Of a stretch of 64,000 nt of DNA, positions 48,922 to 63,390 are shown piece after piece. Location of the stretch: assembly GCA_011319805.1 (NCBI GenBank), contig SJRY01000250.1, positions 744,001 through 808,000 on the forward strand. Direction: 5' to 3'. Made by a program: the position numbers and the translations under genes. The notes beneath the pieces were generated by a model. It ran no database searches, was not told the DNA's origin, and was given only the letters and a program-made list of their open reading frames with translations. The DNA comes from Macrocybe gigantea (taxonomy: Eukaryota > Basidiomycota > Agaricomycetes > Agaricales > Callistosporiaceae). Position 1 is the first letter of the stretch. Each line of letters starts with the position of its first letter.

Positions 48922-49158
48922 ACAGATCGTGCGAGGATAGTCGCTTATATTGTCAGGTATCGGTGTGTCTCTTCGTGTGCGATTTCCCATACTCTACATA
49001 CTGATTGATTCCGTTAAGCAGCAATATTCAATTCTAATTTTGCATAGCACTAATTTCGGGGCGGCATTTCTTCCTCTTGGGATCATCATTTCAAAAGCTG
49101 TCCGATCGCGATATTATAAGATAATTTACGGTATAAAATACCTTCTTTTACGAGGTCC
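48922..49158. other. AT-rich spacer
   Basis: This stretch is 3' flank of the DUF1279 gene with AT-rich runs (49020-49150). No feature is recognisable. Confidence 0.4.
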
Positions 49159-49500
49159 TTCGCCTTGGGTCGTTTCTGTAAGGCCTGATCAAGCGTGTCC
49201 TGCAGCAAAGTCAGTCAGACGGTTAATTATTGTCGCGACCTCCAGACGAGATCTCTCCAACTTTTTTCTGACGGCGACGAGACGGGCCGATAAACCTGCT
49301 TGGGCTGCAATGAGTCAGCCGTTTGAGAATGTTTCTCTCTTCCGAGTCGAATTCGCTTCTCTGGGGACGCTCTAACAAACGTTCTTCGAGCGTTTGGATG
49401 GTCGCTTCATCTAGGGATGATTGCCGACTGGGATTTTGGCGCGAGGCTGTTTGAAGCACTGGATTTGAAGGCCTTGCGTTGCGCTAGACAGACTCGAGGA
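49159..49500 (-). CDS. Possible small coiled-coil protein, frameshifted, unrecognised
   Basis: A minus-strand frame reads QTASRQNPSRQSSLDEATIQ and continues through ERPQRSEFDSEERNILKRLT (49330-49460). One base out of frame, starting near 49312, is LIAAQAGLSARLVAVRKKLE followed by a helical stretch ending LTDFAAGHA* near 49190. Together they resemble one short helical protein broken by a single-base slip or an unrecognised splice. No ATG start is visible; a 3' splice site (CTGTCTAG near 49495) could begin this exon. I cannot name the family. Confidence 0.3.
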
Positions 49501-49580
49501 GACTTGGTGATCAGAGGCGTTGTTTGGCCACCCTTGTTTACGTGACCCGGAACGCTCTCTTCAAGTTCACCCCACTCCAC

Positions 49581-50140
49581 ATGATCCTAGCACGGCCTGC
49601 TCAACGCCTTTTGGTCAGACAGTGCGCTTTGACGCTTGCTCGTCCTCGCCGCCTTGCATCTAGCCATGCTCACCCCGAGGAATCTCAGTACGACACCCAT
49701 GAAGGTTCGTCCACTCGAAAAGCCTTGTTGCAGTTTCTCACATCCTGCAAGGTTTCGGAAGTCCCATATGGCAGCGGGCCGTCTTTTGTGCAATCTTTGC
49801 CGCAGTGGCCTACAAATACGCACCGGAACCAGGAGATGACGCTTACCTGACGCGGTGGATAGCTTTGTACACTGCTCCGCGCAACCTGTGGCTCGACTTG
49901 AATGCCAAACACACAGCGATGCAAGAGGATGTCTCAGAGTCGAATATTCTTCTGGCAGATGCAAGGCTACCCAAGGTCCACCGGTATCGATACCCGCAGT
50001 GCGTCCTTGCCTTGCATGCTTTTTTCTGCGCGCTTGTCTTATTATGATACAGAATATTCGAGCAAAAGTCGCCGTTCCTGGTCCCAGTGGGATATGACAT
50101 AGACAACAGCAAGATCCACGTCAAGAATGAGAAGGAGTAG
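49581..50140 (+). CDS. Probable mitochondrial complex I accessory subunit (17.8 kDa-like)
   Basis: Three exons give about 145 residues. ATG 49581 begins MILARPAQRLLVRQCALTLA, a mitochondrial presequence, then RRLASSHAHPEESQY. After an intron (donor GTTCGTCC, acceptor near 49750) comes a membrane helix (RAVFCAIFAAVAYKYAPEPG) and DDAYLTRWIALYTAPRNLWL. The last intron (CA|GTGCGT to GATACAG|A) joins YRYPQIFEQKSPFLVPVGYD and the stop TAG 50138. The layout of presequence, single helix, TRWI and RYP.....SPF.VP.G resembles NADH:ubiquinone oxidoreductase 17.8-kDa-type accessory subunits; the name is from memory and moderately sure. Confidence 0.6.
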
Positions 50141-50337
50141 TTATACAAATATTACAGCTACTGTAGCTACTGCGTAGACAGAGAGAGAATAGACGCAGCT
50201 TGGCCGGGAACTGCCGATCAGAATCACTGTTGGTTGTTGCGTTGCCTTGTCGTGTTCACAAGTCGCCTCCTGCCTCAGCCAAGCCCCCAAGGGCAGCGTT
50301 TCTTGTTCTCTATACCCCCCTCCTCTCGTCTTATACC

Positions 50338-53300
50338 ATGCTCGCCCCCTTCATATTCTCTCTTTTTCTCTTCGCCTATCATGTCGCTCAAGCGGCTCTC
50401 CCCAAGGTTGACTTTGACCGTATGGGCAAAGTGGGTCTCGCAGGCGCGTTCTCGGGCATCGATTTCATCCAGGACTCAGTTCCCATCTCGTTTGATCCCG
50501 CGACGTCGACTCTTTTCTCCCGCTCTTCCGACGGAGCCCTCGCCCGCCTCGCCACCACCAACCCCGGAGGTCGTATCCACGCCGGCTGCACGCTTGGAAA
50601 TGTTTTCTATTTCGCGGGCTCATTCTCTTCCATAAATGAGGTAGAGACCAATAACATCGCGTCGTATACGAGCTCGTCTGGAAAATTTGCGTCCCTGGGA
50701 CGCGACGGACCTAGTGGCGAAATACGCACCGTATTCTGCGACTCAAAAGATAACAAGGTCTGGGTTGGCGGAAGATTCACTTCTCCAGGCTCATCCATCG
50801 CGGTGTGGGACCCGAAGGCGAATTCGTGGTCCCCCCTCCATTCATCGGTGTATCTGGTGCACAGTCCATAGTCACCTCTATCGCCGCGAACGACACTAAC
50901 ACAAGCCTCCTCTTCGCTGGATCTTTTGTCACCGCATTCCAGAGCAATGGCAGTATCACGCCTGGAGACAACAACCCTAATGTACCTTTTTCTTCCGGTG
51001 CAACTCCATTTTCGTCCTCCCTCGTTCCAATTCCATTGGAGCAGGCACAGGTTGTTGGGTCTCCATCCTCCAGCGACTCGCAGTTCGGCAATATCAAGGC
51101 CATTCTTTGTCCTTCGAGCGCCGATGGTCCCGGAAGCACGTGGTTTGCGCAGGACAGCAACGAGGCACTAATCACCATCCGAACGTTCACATCTACTGCC
51201 GCCAACGGTGTCCGTCTTGGTAACACCTTTATGAGTAATCATGGCACAACGGGATTTAGGTGAGTGGCCTATACCTCCGTTGCTGTCCTTCGAAATGCAT
51301 TGACGACTTTCAAGTGTGATCACCATTCCAGACAACAAGGTTCAAACACTACACTATATAGACCCATCGTCGGGACAGATGCAGACTTGCTCTAATCCTT
51401 GCCCACTGTCGGTTGACTCCACAGTACCCTACCAAGACTTTCTATTCGACGACACGCTCATGATTACCGGCGTTCAAATCAAGATTTCCACGTTCTCTGG
51501 TGCTGGTGCAGGGTTGCATATGCTTCAATTGCTTTCTTCCGGCGCATTTGCCTCTTCACTTGACTCCAACAACGGCAAATCATGCTTTGCGCCAAACTCA
51601 TCCAATACATCCCGCACTGGCGACTGGGTTGCAAAAGTTGCTAACACCAACATATCGGGTACCGTGCAAACAGTCCTTGTATCTACTGTTGACATCGGTA
51701 CGCCCTCCTCTCAGGCCCCGAGTTTCACTTGGGTACCCTACGTCTCAGCTTCTGGCGATTACGATGTCAGGATGCTCGTCCCAGGGTGTACGGGCTTTCT
51801 GGATTGTGGGTCGCGTACCCAAGTGAAGGTTTCGGTTTTCCCTGGGGAAGGCCTTCCACCGTCAGTCAGTACGATATCACAAACCAACACCTTGGATGCT
51901 TCGGTACTGGTATACAGCGGTCTTGTTCGCCCGTCCTCCCCGAACTTCTCAATGACAGTTTCCATGACCCTTGCGGATTTCCCTTCGGGCGCTGGAGTCA
52001 AAGGCAAATATGAGCTGGTGGCGGATCGGGTCCAACTTGTCCTCAAGCCCTCCACGAGTGCATTCGGGGCGTCCAACGGGTCAACCATAGCACAAGGCGC
52101 CAAGAACGGCTTCGGTTTTTTGGAGTGGCCTCGCAGCGACGACACGTCGAATCTAGACGCCACCAAAGTATTACCCAACTCCACTCAAACTGAACTGGAC
52201 ATGGTCGGATATGCCTTGTTGGACGGCCTTGGGGGCACTACTTCGGTGACCACAGATACGATTATCGCCGCCGTAGAGCACCACTACTCTGGAGCGATTT
52301 TCTTTGCGGGAACGTTCAAGATGATTTCAGGTCCCGCTTCTGGCAGTGCGAACCTTGTAATGTACCGAGATGGTGCTCTCAGCGGCTTGTCTGGCGATGG
52401 GTTGGACGGATCAGTGTTTTCGTTGGCCTTGTTAGGTGACCAACTCTTTGTGGGAGGCTCGTTCCGAGACACTAATTCGAACTCGACCGGAGGAAAACTC
52501 AATAATTTTGCTCTATACGACGTGCAGCGCAACTCTTGGGAGCCTCTAGGGTTTGGAGTTGATGGTCCTGTATTCAGCATTGCCTCTTCAGAGGAAAGAT
52601 TCGTTCAGATTGCAGGCAATTTCACACAAGTACTTCTCACCGACGGTGAAGGAGCGACTGTCACTGGTCTCGCTGTTTGGGACACTCGCGCTCGCGATTG
52701 GATAAACAGCGGTGGATTTGTCGTCGGGAACATGTCCTTGGTCAGTAGTGCCACAGCTACCACACAATTCGTGGCAGGGAATGCCCTCAGGGCAAGTGAA
52801 CATGGTGCGAACGGCATGGTTTTAGTCCAGAACAGCAAAATCGATGTCCCAGATATTCAACCTCTCGGTGTTCCATTGGGCAGCAATGTTGCCTTTCGTG
52901 TTCAACAGAAGCGTTCATACATGACCGGACCCGGCACTTGGATCAAGCACCACAGGCTTTCGCAGCTGTTCGCGAGGCAGACAGCGCCGGCACAACTCCC
53001 TCCTCTTCCTAAACCTCTATTATCTCCCGCACCTTCAATCCTTGCGGGAGCATTTTGGATGAATGGTAGTTCCTCTTCAGAACTTTCCATCATCGGTGGA
53101 AATTTTTCGTTTCGAAATGCTGGGTCACCGACATCCGTCACAGGCGTTGCACTATATGAGATATCGTCATCTACTCTGCTCGGGCTACAAGGTAATCAGG
53201 TCAACGGAACGGTGAGGAGCCTTTTGGTGGTGGACAACCGACTTTACATCGGAGGGGAGTTTTCCTTACCTGGAAGCGATCTGCATGGATTGGCAGTTTA

Positions 53301-54854
53301 CGACTTGGCCCAGAACAAATGGGATAACGGAGAGATGCAACCATTGCAAGCCAACTCTGGAGCGGCTGTGGTTGTTCGCTCCATTACCAGATCGACATCA
53401 CAACCTAACAATATCATCGTTGCTGGCACTTTCGCTCAAGCTGGGTCTTTACAATGCCAGTCCATATGCTCCTTCGATTCTGTGAGCAAACAATGGAGCA
53501 CGCTCGGTGATGGTATTCGCGGCGAAATTGCTTCTGTCTCCTATGCGGGGGTAGGTTTACAGATTCGCTCTTTCGCAGTGGCAGTAGCTCATAATATCTT
53601 CAGAACAATGAAGAATTCCTTGTGGCTTCAGGATCTATAGCGCTGCCGGATAATCAGATTTCTAATGTCGTGCAATATGCTTTTGCCAATAGGACGTGGT
53701 CCGCCATTGGTCGGCCAACGGACTTGCCGGGGCCCGTTACGGCGGTCGAAGTCAACGCCAAAAATGCGAGTAGCATCTTTGCTGCTGGAAGGCATGATGT
53801 TCCTACCTATTCCAAGTGCTCGTCGCCTGACATCATATCAGGACATCCGATGGGACTACACCATTTTTATCATTTTGGAATGGGGTGAACTGGATGATTC
53901 TTGGTAAGTAGACAATGCATCCCGTTTTCATATTCTGAAGCTCTGTTTTCAAGGATCAAACCTGCAGAACAACTCAACAATAGCCAAATTGACAATGGTA
54001 CCTCTCCAAGATACCCATGCCCCCAATGATGTTGTGGAGGCTGACCGTATGTTGATGATCTCGGGGATGCTGAGCGATCGCTCTCTTGGAGACATGTCGT
54101 CTGCTCTGTTTGATGGGCGAAACATTATCCCTTATATCATCTCATCCTCCGTCAATGGTGGTGTTGGCTCTATTGTGTCGCTTTTCCATTCCTTCTCATC
54201 TTTCAGCTTTACCCATCGACGTAAGCACATGCAATCTATGGTATGCTTCGCACATTGCTGAACTCGTGTGGCAGACTTTTTGGCTACAGGCATAGTGATT
54301 CTCATTTCAATCGCCATTGCTGCAGGAGTCGTCTTCTTGCTAGCTCTCATCGGGATATTGTGGACATTGTTCTCTCGTCGAGATGACAGACTCGAGAAGC
54401 TAGATCCTGCGGTGGAAGAAGATGATTCAATACACCACAGACCGTCCTCTTTACTTGAGCATATCAACGCAGCTACTCGGACGACGATTCTGGGTGCTAA
54501 TCCGGACGATGCGATCGCCGAAAGAGACAAGATTTCACACGAAGAACCTGATACTTTTGGTCCAGACGCAAGTAATTACCTTCGAGCTGAAACACCATCG
54601 GATGCCGTTGGAGGAATCATGCCCGAAGAAACAAGTCGGCCGGCGCATGCGAGATATTCCTTTGACGGTGCTGGAGAAGGGGAATTGCCCTTATCAGCCG
54701 GTGCGGAAGTTGAAGTTTTGGATGATCGCGATACAGCGTAGGTATCTTCTTAGAATTCAAAGGATAGCCGGGCTCATATGCATATAGATGGTGGTATGCA
54801 CGAGATGTCCGTACAGGTCAGGAAGGAGTTGTGCCGGCTGCATATTTGTACTAG
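50338..54854 (+). CDS. rax2: RAX2-like polarity landmark protein with C-terminal SH3
   Basis: Rax2 is a large glycosylated plasma-membrane protein marking cortical sites for polar growth. ATG 50338 starts a signal peptide (MLAPFIFSLFLFAYHVAQA). The ectodomain has kelch-like repeats such as VFYFAGSFSSINEVETNNIA (50600), GDQLFVGGSFRDTNS (52440) and NRLYIGGEFSLPGSDLHGLA (53240). A single membrane helix (FLATGIVILISIAIAAGVVF, 54270) is followed by LFSRRDDRLEKLDP and a cytosolic tail ending in an SH3: ELPLSAGAEVEVLDDRDTA, then an intron, then WWYARDVRTGQEGVVPAAYL Y*. One base is missing in the C6 run at 50831-50836 (WSP to PPFIGVSGAQ), and a GC-AG intron is inferred at 53792-53841. Confidence 0.88.
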
Positions 54855-55098
54855 ATTTAATCGTATCGACACTCGTCTCTCGCTTTTATTCATATACCCA
54901 ACCAGCACAAAATCATGTCATTCGTTTCTTAGTCTTGTAGGTATGAAGCAGTCTCTTATAAGCTGATATCCATTAGAGTATGATTATTTTCATACCGCCT
55001 CTCATTGTTGCAGTCATCCACCTCTGCACTTAGACTACGTGTCAAGCAACATAACACTCCAATAGAGGAATGCGTCCAGAGGCGCGGGGAAAATCGCT

Positions 55099-56588
55099 TC
55101 ATTGTAAAACTGCAAGAACAAAGATGTAGTCGAAGAATGTCACGATTGTCAATCCTAGGTACTCACGAGGATCCCTGTAATGTTTTTGTGAATTATGTAT
55201 AAATGCAATTCTGGTCTTGAATTCCTCGCGACGTCGTTGATCTCGGTATTCACGGACATGGCGTGCTGCCTCTCGTGCTTCGCCACGGTTCCGGGCTTTG
55301 ATCACCTCTACACCACTCCCGAATGCGCCGAAACCGCCTTTGCGGGATACTAGAGCGGAACGTTTGTCCGTGAGAAGGCGGCGTACAAGAGCCGCGCCAG
55401 AGTTAGGATCGTCAGACTTCACAAAGGAAGAAGAGAACGATTGAGCGTAATATCGCCGTAGGGAGCGATGTCCTATCCGTGCCCCGGAAGGCAACACGAG
55501 TTCGAATTCTGTATCACCGTATGTCAGCTGATTGTCTGGAAGACTTCCTTCTGCGTCGTCATCGGCAATTTCATCTGCATTCCCATCGTCGGCTTCGTCG
55601 ACATCCTCCCAACTGGACGAGTCGCTAGCATCGTCATTTGGTTCCTTGGACGTGGTCGTAGTGTAGGAATTCGTGAAATCATAATAGTCAGAAATCTCGA
55701 GGCGATCTTGTGAGGAGTCGTATGCTATCTTGCAATGACTCTTGTCGACCATATGTTTCCTGACTGCATTCAACGTATGGAACTCCTTCCCTTTGCCGTT
55801 GCAATAAATGCAGATGTTGCCAACAGATATTTTTTCCCCGAGATAGGCAATAAGCCCTGGCATGTCAACAAGATACTCAGCGTCTGGGATGAAGAAAGAG
55901 TGTGACAAAGACATGTGATCAAGGTTGTCCTGCAGGGAGGTGGACTCTTCGTGGCAAAATAGGCAATGATTGGGAGCAAGTCGGACCGTGGAGGCGGAAA
56001 TTTTGTGGTCCAAAATTCCAATCACGTCGCTTTCGGCATTTCGATCTCCTTTTGTGAGGGCGGATGGATCGCATGCACTTGCTGAAGTAAGCTCCTCTCC
56101 CTGGCCGACAGAAGAAGTCGGTGATGGAGACTTGTGGATATCAGTGTAGCTTAGACGGCGTGAGGGCGGTCTAACTTGTTTTTCCTTGTGCTTTTTTGAG
56201 TTGATATGAGACCGATAGGCATTTTCTGTCGTGTATGACTTGCTGGACATTGATGATGAACAAGAAAGTAGATGCGGAGAAAAAAATATTGAATGCTGAC
56301 TTGCAAATCTTGCACGACAGTCCTGCAGTGGAAACTCTGGTGACAGATTCTGCTCGTTTCTCCAAGATTTTCGAATCAAACACTTCGGCGCTGACCGGAG
56401 GCAGCGATGCGACACGGCGTTTCATATTGTACCTATGAAGGTCAGAATGATAATGTACTCCTAGATAGGCACGTCAATAGGATGACAACGCAGTATAAAA
56501 CTTGCTCACTTTGCCGATCTGCAGAAAGGAAAGCTATAGAGCACGAGAGGCAGGTGAAGACGACTTGGTCGTTCCGCATTGTAGCCAT
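55099..56588 (-). CDS. rei1: REI1-like 60S ribosome biogenesis zinc-finger protein
   Basis: Rei1 is a cytoplasmic 60S maturation factor that recycles Arx1-Alb1 and proofreads the exit tunnel. ATG 56588 gives MATMRNDQVVFTCLSCSIAF, the first C2H2 finger, completed across an intron by VHYHSDLHRYNMKRRVASLP. PPVSAEVFDSKILEKRAES and the second finger (SKSYTTENAYRSHINSKKHK) follow. Further fingers are HCLFCHEESTSLQDNLDHMS and NICIYCNGKGKEFHTLNAVR with KHMVDKSHCK. The acidic stretch is at about 55560-55640. The C-terminal tail (FKTRIAFIHNSQKHYRDP) is joined by a last intron to LLQ*, the conserved end, at 55099. All zinc ligands appear present. Confidence 0.92.
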
Positions 56589-56918
56589 CACGAACAATAT
56601 GTGTGTTGGAGATACAGTAGGAGGTGTATGAGTCTTTTCCCTGATCAGTCAGCGGTTCTTGAAGCAAGACAAATAGAGGCATACAACAAAGAGAGCAGCA
56701 GCCCCTTTGCATCCCTCTTTCACTCAACAAGTTAATATCCATCACTGGCGTGACAGCAAAAAATTGACCGATTTATCCAAGGACAAGATGTGTTAATTTC
56801 AAGTTCGCAATTATCGACGAGGAAGGGCCACAATATGGGCATCGTTATGTAATTTGAACTACGCGATCACATGATTAAAAGAGACTTGACCCACTCCTCC
56901 GACGATCATTGACGAGGC
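56589..56918. promoter_or_regulatory. Divergent promoter, REI1 / CLASP-N gene
   Basis: About 330 bp of mixed composition separates the two starts. I see no strong motif and no additional gene. Confidence 0.4.
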
Positions 56919-59050
56919 ATGTCGTCTACAGTGAGTGCTTGGGTCACCGCTTCGAACGACAGCTCATGTTCTTTCTTTATCAGTCTATATCTTCAGTTGC
57001 TGCTTTGAGAAATGAAGTCGCGCCCCTCAAACACAGCTTGAGCCTACCGGAGACGGAGGAGACCTGGGACGCAATTTTTGCTGGCATTAGCTCTTTAATG
57101 GACATATGCAGCAGAGGCGGATGCGACTTCCCTATGGAGTTTGTGTCAGTCATCCGCTCCTCCTCACGCACCATTGTCAATGCCATGATGTCTGAACGCA
57201 CGCGGCTTTCTGGGATGGCTATTGATTTCGTTGGCGCAGCTGCGTCAGGTCTAGGTAGCGACTTCGAGCCGTTGCTCCCGACTTTTCTTCCGGTCCTTCT
57301 TTCGCTTTGCGGTCGCGTCAACAAAGTGACAGTTTCCCGTGCAAGGTCTTGCATATTCACCATTATCGAATCGACTCAACTTCCGGCTATCCTCCCTTGG
57401 TTGTTGCAGTCTATAGCGGAAAAATCCAGTACGCTTCGCCTTACTGTCGCTGAAGGCATGTTAACTTGCATGAACTGTTTCAACCCGCCCGACTTGGAGA
57501 AAGATGCTAGAGCAAGGGATGTAGAGGCCATTATTAGAGCAACTGCCCGAGATGCCCACCCAGACGTCAGGAAAACAAGTAGGAAAATATTTGAAGCATA
57601 CAAAGTGCTTCTTCCTAACAGGGTGGAAAGGTTCGTGAATTACTCTGCACACCGTTGTCGGTCATGACATGCCTTTTTACACAGGTTCACGGCACCATTG
57701 ACACCCACTATGAAGAAATATCTTGACGTGAAAGCAGGGACTACGTCCAAAGTGACTCAGGCCTCTACGTCTACGAAGGGCATGAGCGACGTCGCGCGAC
57801 CTACGTCTGCGTCAGACAGTCAAGCTACCCAAAGTCGGTCTGCCAAATCAGACGCCAAGCAGGTCAGCGCTGGGACATGCGCAATGCGCTCGTCATCCGC
57901 GAAGCCGGTATCTCGTGTTCCCTCGACAAATGCACCACTTAATAATGACGCTGGTCCACTACGGCCGCCAACACGTGCTATTTCTTCTCGTCTCCCTTCC
58001 ACGAACGTCGCACAGAAGACTTTGCCAACCGTTGTTATTGGGGCCCAGCCACTGGCTCGTCCAGCAAGTAGCTCGGAAGTAATGAGGCCGGACTCCTCTA
58101 GGAATCCCGTCACGATCCCGATTCGCGATGTAACGCGCTTGAATCCCTTGGGAAAGCATAACATAGCCCAGAGTTACGATGGCGGCATGAGCGGTCCGCG
58201 GAGGATACCGCTTCCTGAAGCTAAAGCAAGGCCGCCAAACCTTCCAAGCCGTGACGCAAAGCGTCAGTTATCAGATAGCATTAAACCGCGTTCTCTGGAC
58301 TCTCGTCCCCAATCTTCCAATACTTTGGGATCGCTCATGAAGGGTGTTAAACCCGGTGATGTGAAGCAAAACTCATACCAGCGCGTCAACGCTAGGCATA
58401 AAGGCCTATCTGAGAAACTTACACATCCAAAATTATCACCTCACAAGACACACGCTAAACACATTGCTCCAGGTGTTCGTCGAGGCCCCGCCACCATTAA
58501 CGCAAGGACGAAAACCAACCACCTGGCAAAACAGTCGCGATCTGCCACTCCTGCGCTTGTGCCAGTTCCTCCCTCCCCTTCGCAAGACGACACTGCAGAG
58601 ACGGAGACAAATGTAACAGGCGAAATTGTCACTCTCTTCGCGCAAACAGTGGTGGATCGTGAATTGCTGCAGTCAGATACTGACAAGGGGTCGGCCATTG
58701 ATGACCGCGATCTTTCATCGGAATCAGCGGAGCAAGAAGATTGCAAAGCCGAAGTGACAATTACAGATGACCCCCAACGCATGGTCGAATTATTCCCTCC
58801 GCCCCATCCATCGACACCTCGGCTACAAACCGCAGGATTTTTAACCACTTCAGAAGTGAGGACACCCATTTCCGACCTCCTACATTCGATCCAGCAAGGT
58901 TTCTTATTCACCCCAGCGGCGCCCGTTTCTCGGCCAGAAAGTTGTCAAAGTTTTCTAGATGTGGTGGCAGACCAGAGAACAAAACCTTTGCAGTTTGATA
59001 TGGACCGTAAGGGTATCGGGTTTCCCGCCATTGTTGAGCAACATCCATAA
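56919..59050 (+). CDS. CLASP N-terminal (TOG) domain protein, short form
   Basis: CLASP proteins rescue and stabilise microtubule plus ends. A tiny first exon (ATG 56919, MSST) joins after a phase-0 intron to SISSVAALRNEVAPLKHSLS. The TOG/ARM domain runs 56990-57640, with TWDAIFAGISSLMDICSRGG, LSGMAIDFVGAAASGLGSDF, LLPTFLPVLLSLCGRVNKVT and DAHPDVRKTSRKIFEAYKVL, about 225 residues. A second intron (about 57629-57684) leads to a long Ser/Pro/Arg-rich basic tail (57690-58600), typical of a microtubule-binding linker, and a less basic C-terminus to TAA 59048. Only one TOG domain is present and I do not see the C-terminal CLIP-binding domain of animal CLASPs, so it is a reduced CLASP-like protein. 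Confidence 0.78.
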
Positions 59051-59231
59051 TATGTGTATTCATGAGCAAAGTAGCTTTGCAATGCATGGCTTATGATCAG
59101 CAATATATTCATGGCGAATGGGGCGTGACAGCGAGGTAAGCGACAATGCTGTCCCAGAGCAGCTATAAACGAGTGTCAGATATTTGAAATGGAAAAAAAG
59201 CATTACAAACAGTTGTTTGAACGTACGCATC

Positions 59232-59585
59232 CTAATGGCTGAGATATTTCCTTCCTTTGGCGAGCCGGCGCGCTAGAATCTTTCTGCCCCCTAAGCTTCT
59301 CTTCCGCACAAGAAAGCCATGTCTACGCTTGCGTTTTCTTTGGGACGGTTGATATTCGGTGCCCCGCGCAATGCCCCTCTGCTGCTGGAAAGAAGGAGAA
59401 GCGAGGATTGAGGACACTGGCCAAGTCAACGGCCACGTCTGGCGACCAAGCAGAGTAAAAGAGGCGGGAGGCCGAGAAAAAAAGAGAGCAGATATGGGGC
59501 GCGAGTAGATGGACGGTGTAGGCACTACAGGGGGCCGCTGACGGGAAAAGACAAGGCGAGCCAAGTATCTCGATATCCGAGGCAT
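59232..59585 (-). CDS. mrpl34: Mitochondrial large-subunit ribosomal protein bL34m
   Basis: The gene is a single exon of 117 codons. The N-terminal ~70 residues form a presequence ([20 protein letters not shown]). The C-terminal 45 residues are the universal bL34 fold: [40 protein letters not shown]. The pattern matches bacterial L34 (TFQPS...RRRTHGF..R..T..GR..L.RRR.KGR) closely, including the basic residues that contact 23S rRNA. It is transcribed away from ALA1, with 201 bp between the start codons. Confidence 0.95.
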   Translation of the reverse strand: MPRISRYLARLVFSRQRPPVVPTPSIYSRPISALFFSRPPASFTLLGRQTWPLTWPVSSILASPSFQQQRGIARGTEYQPSQRKRKRRHGFLVRKRSLGGRKILARRLAKGRKYLSH

Positions 59586-59786
59586 GGCAGCAGAACTGCA
59601 GTCGGTTTTGGGACGGACGACAAAATTTTGGTGGAGTCATGTGATCCGGAGTCAGCCGAGCCCTTGAGTCATTTGGCGGGAAGAGTGCCCCTCCGCCAAA
59701 TGAGGCTGAGTGGCCAATCCCGGTTATCATCCATCTTATCCCATTCACTCCTTTCGCTCAGATACTGCCGTCGGCTCTCCTCACCA
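59586..59786. promoter_or_regulatory. Divergent promoter, bL34m / alanyl-tRNA synthetase
   Basis: 201 bp separates the two translation genes. The sequence CATTTGGCGGGAAG (59669) has inverted near-copy CCGCCAAATGAG (59693), an imperfect palindrome around TTTGGCGG...CCGCCAAA that could bind an E2F/SBF-like factor. Confidence 0.45.
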
Positions 59787-63315
<3,529 letters not shown>

Positions 63316-63390
63316 TTTTATACACGAGGGTATACTGTAATTCGATTTTGCCAGGATGTAAACAATAATCACTGAGACCGTGTTCACATC

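Noticed and set aside
55770..56021. Alternative minus-strand frame inside REI1
   Set aside because: It overlaps the zinc-finger exon in another frame and lacks the Cys/His pattern.
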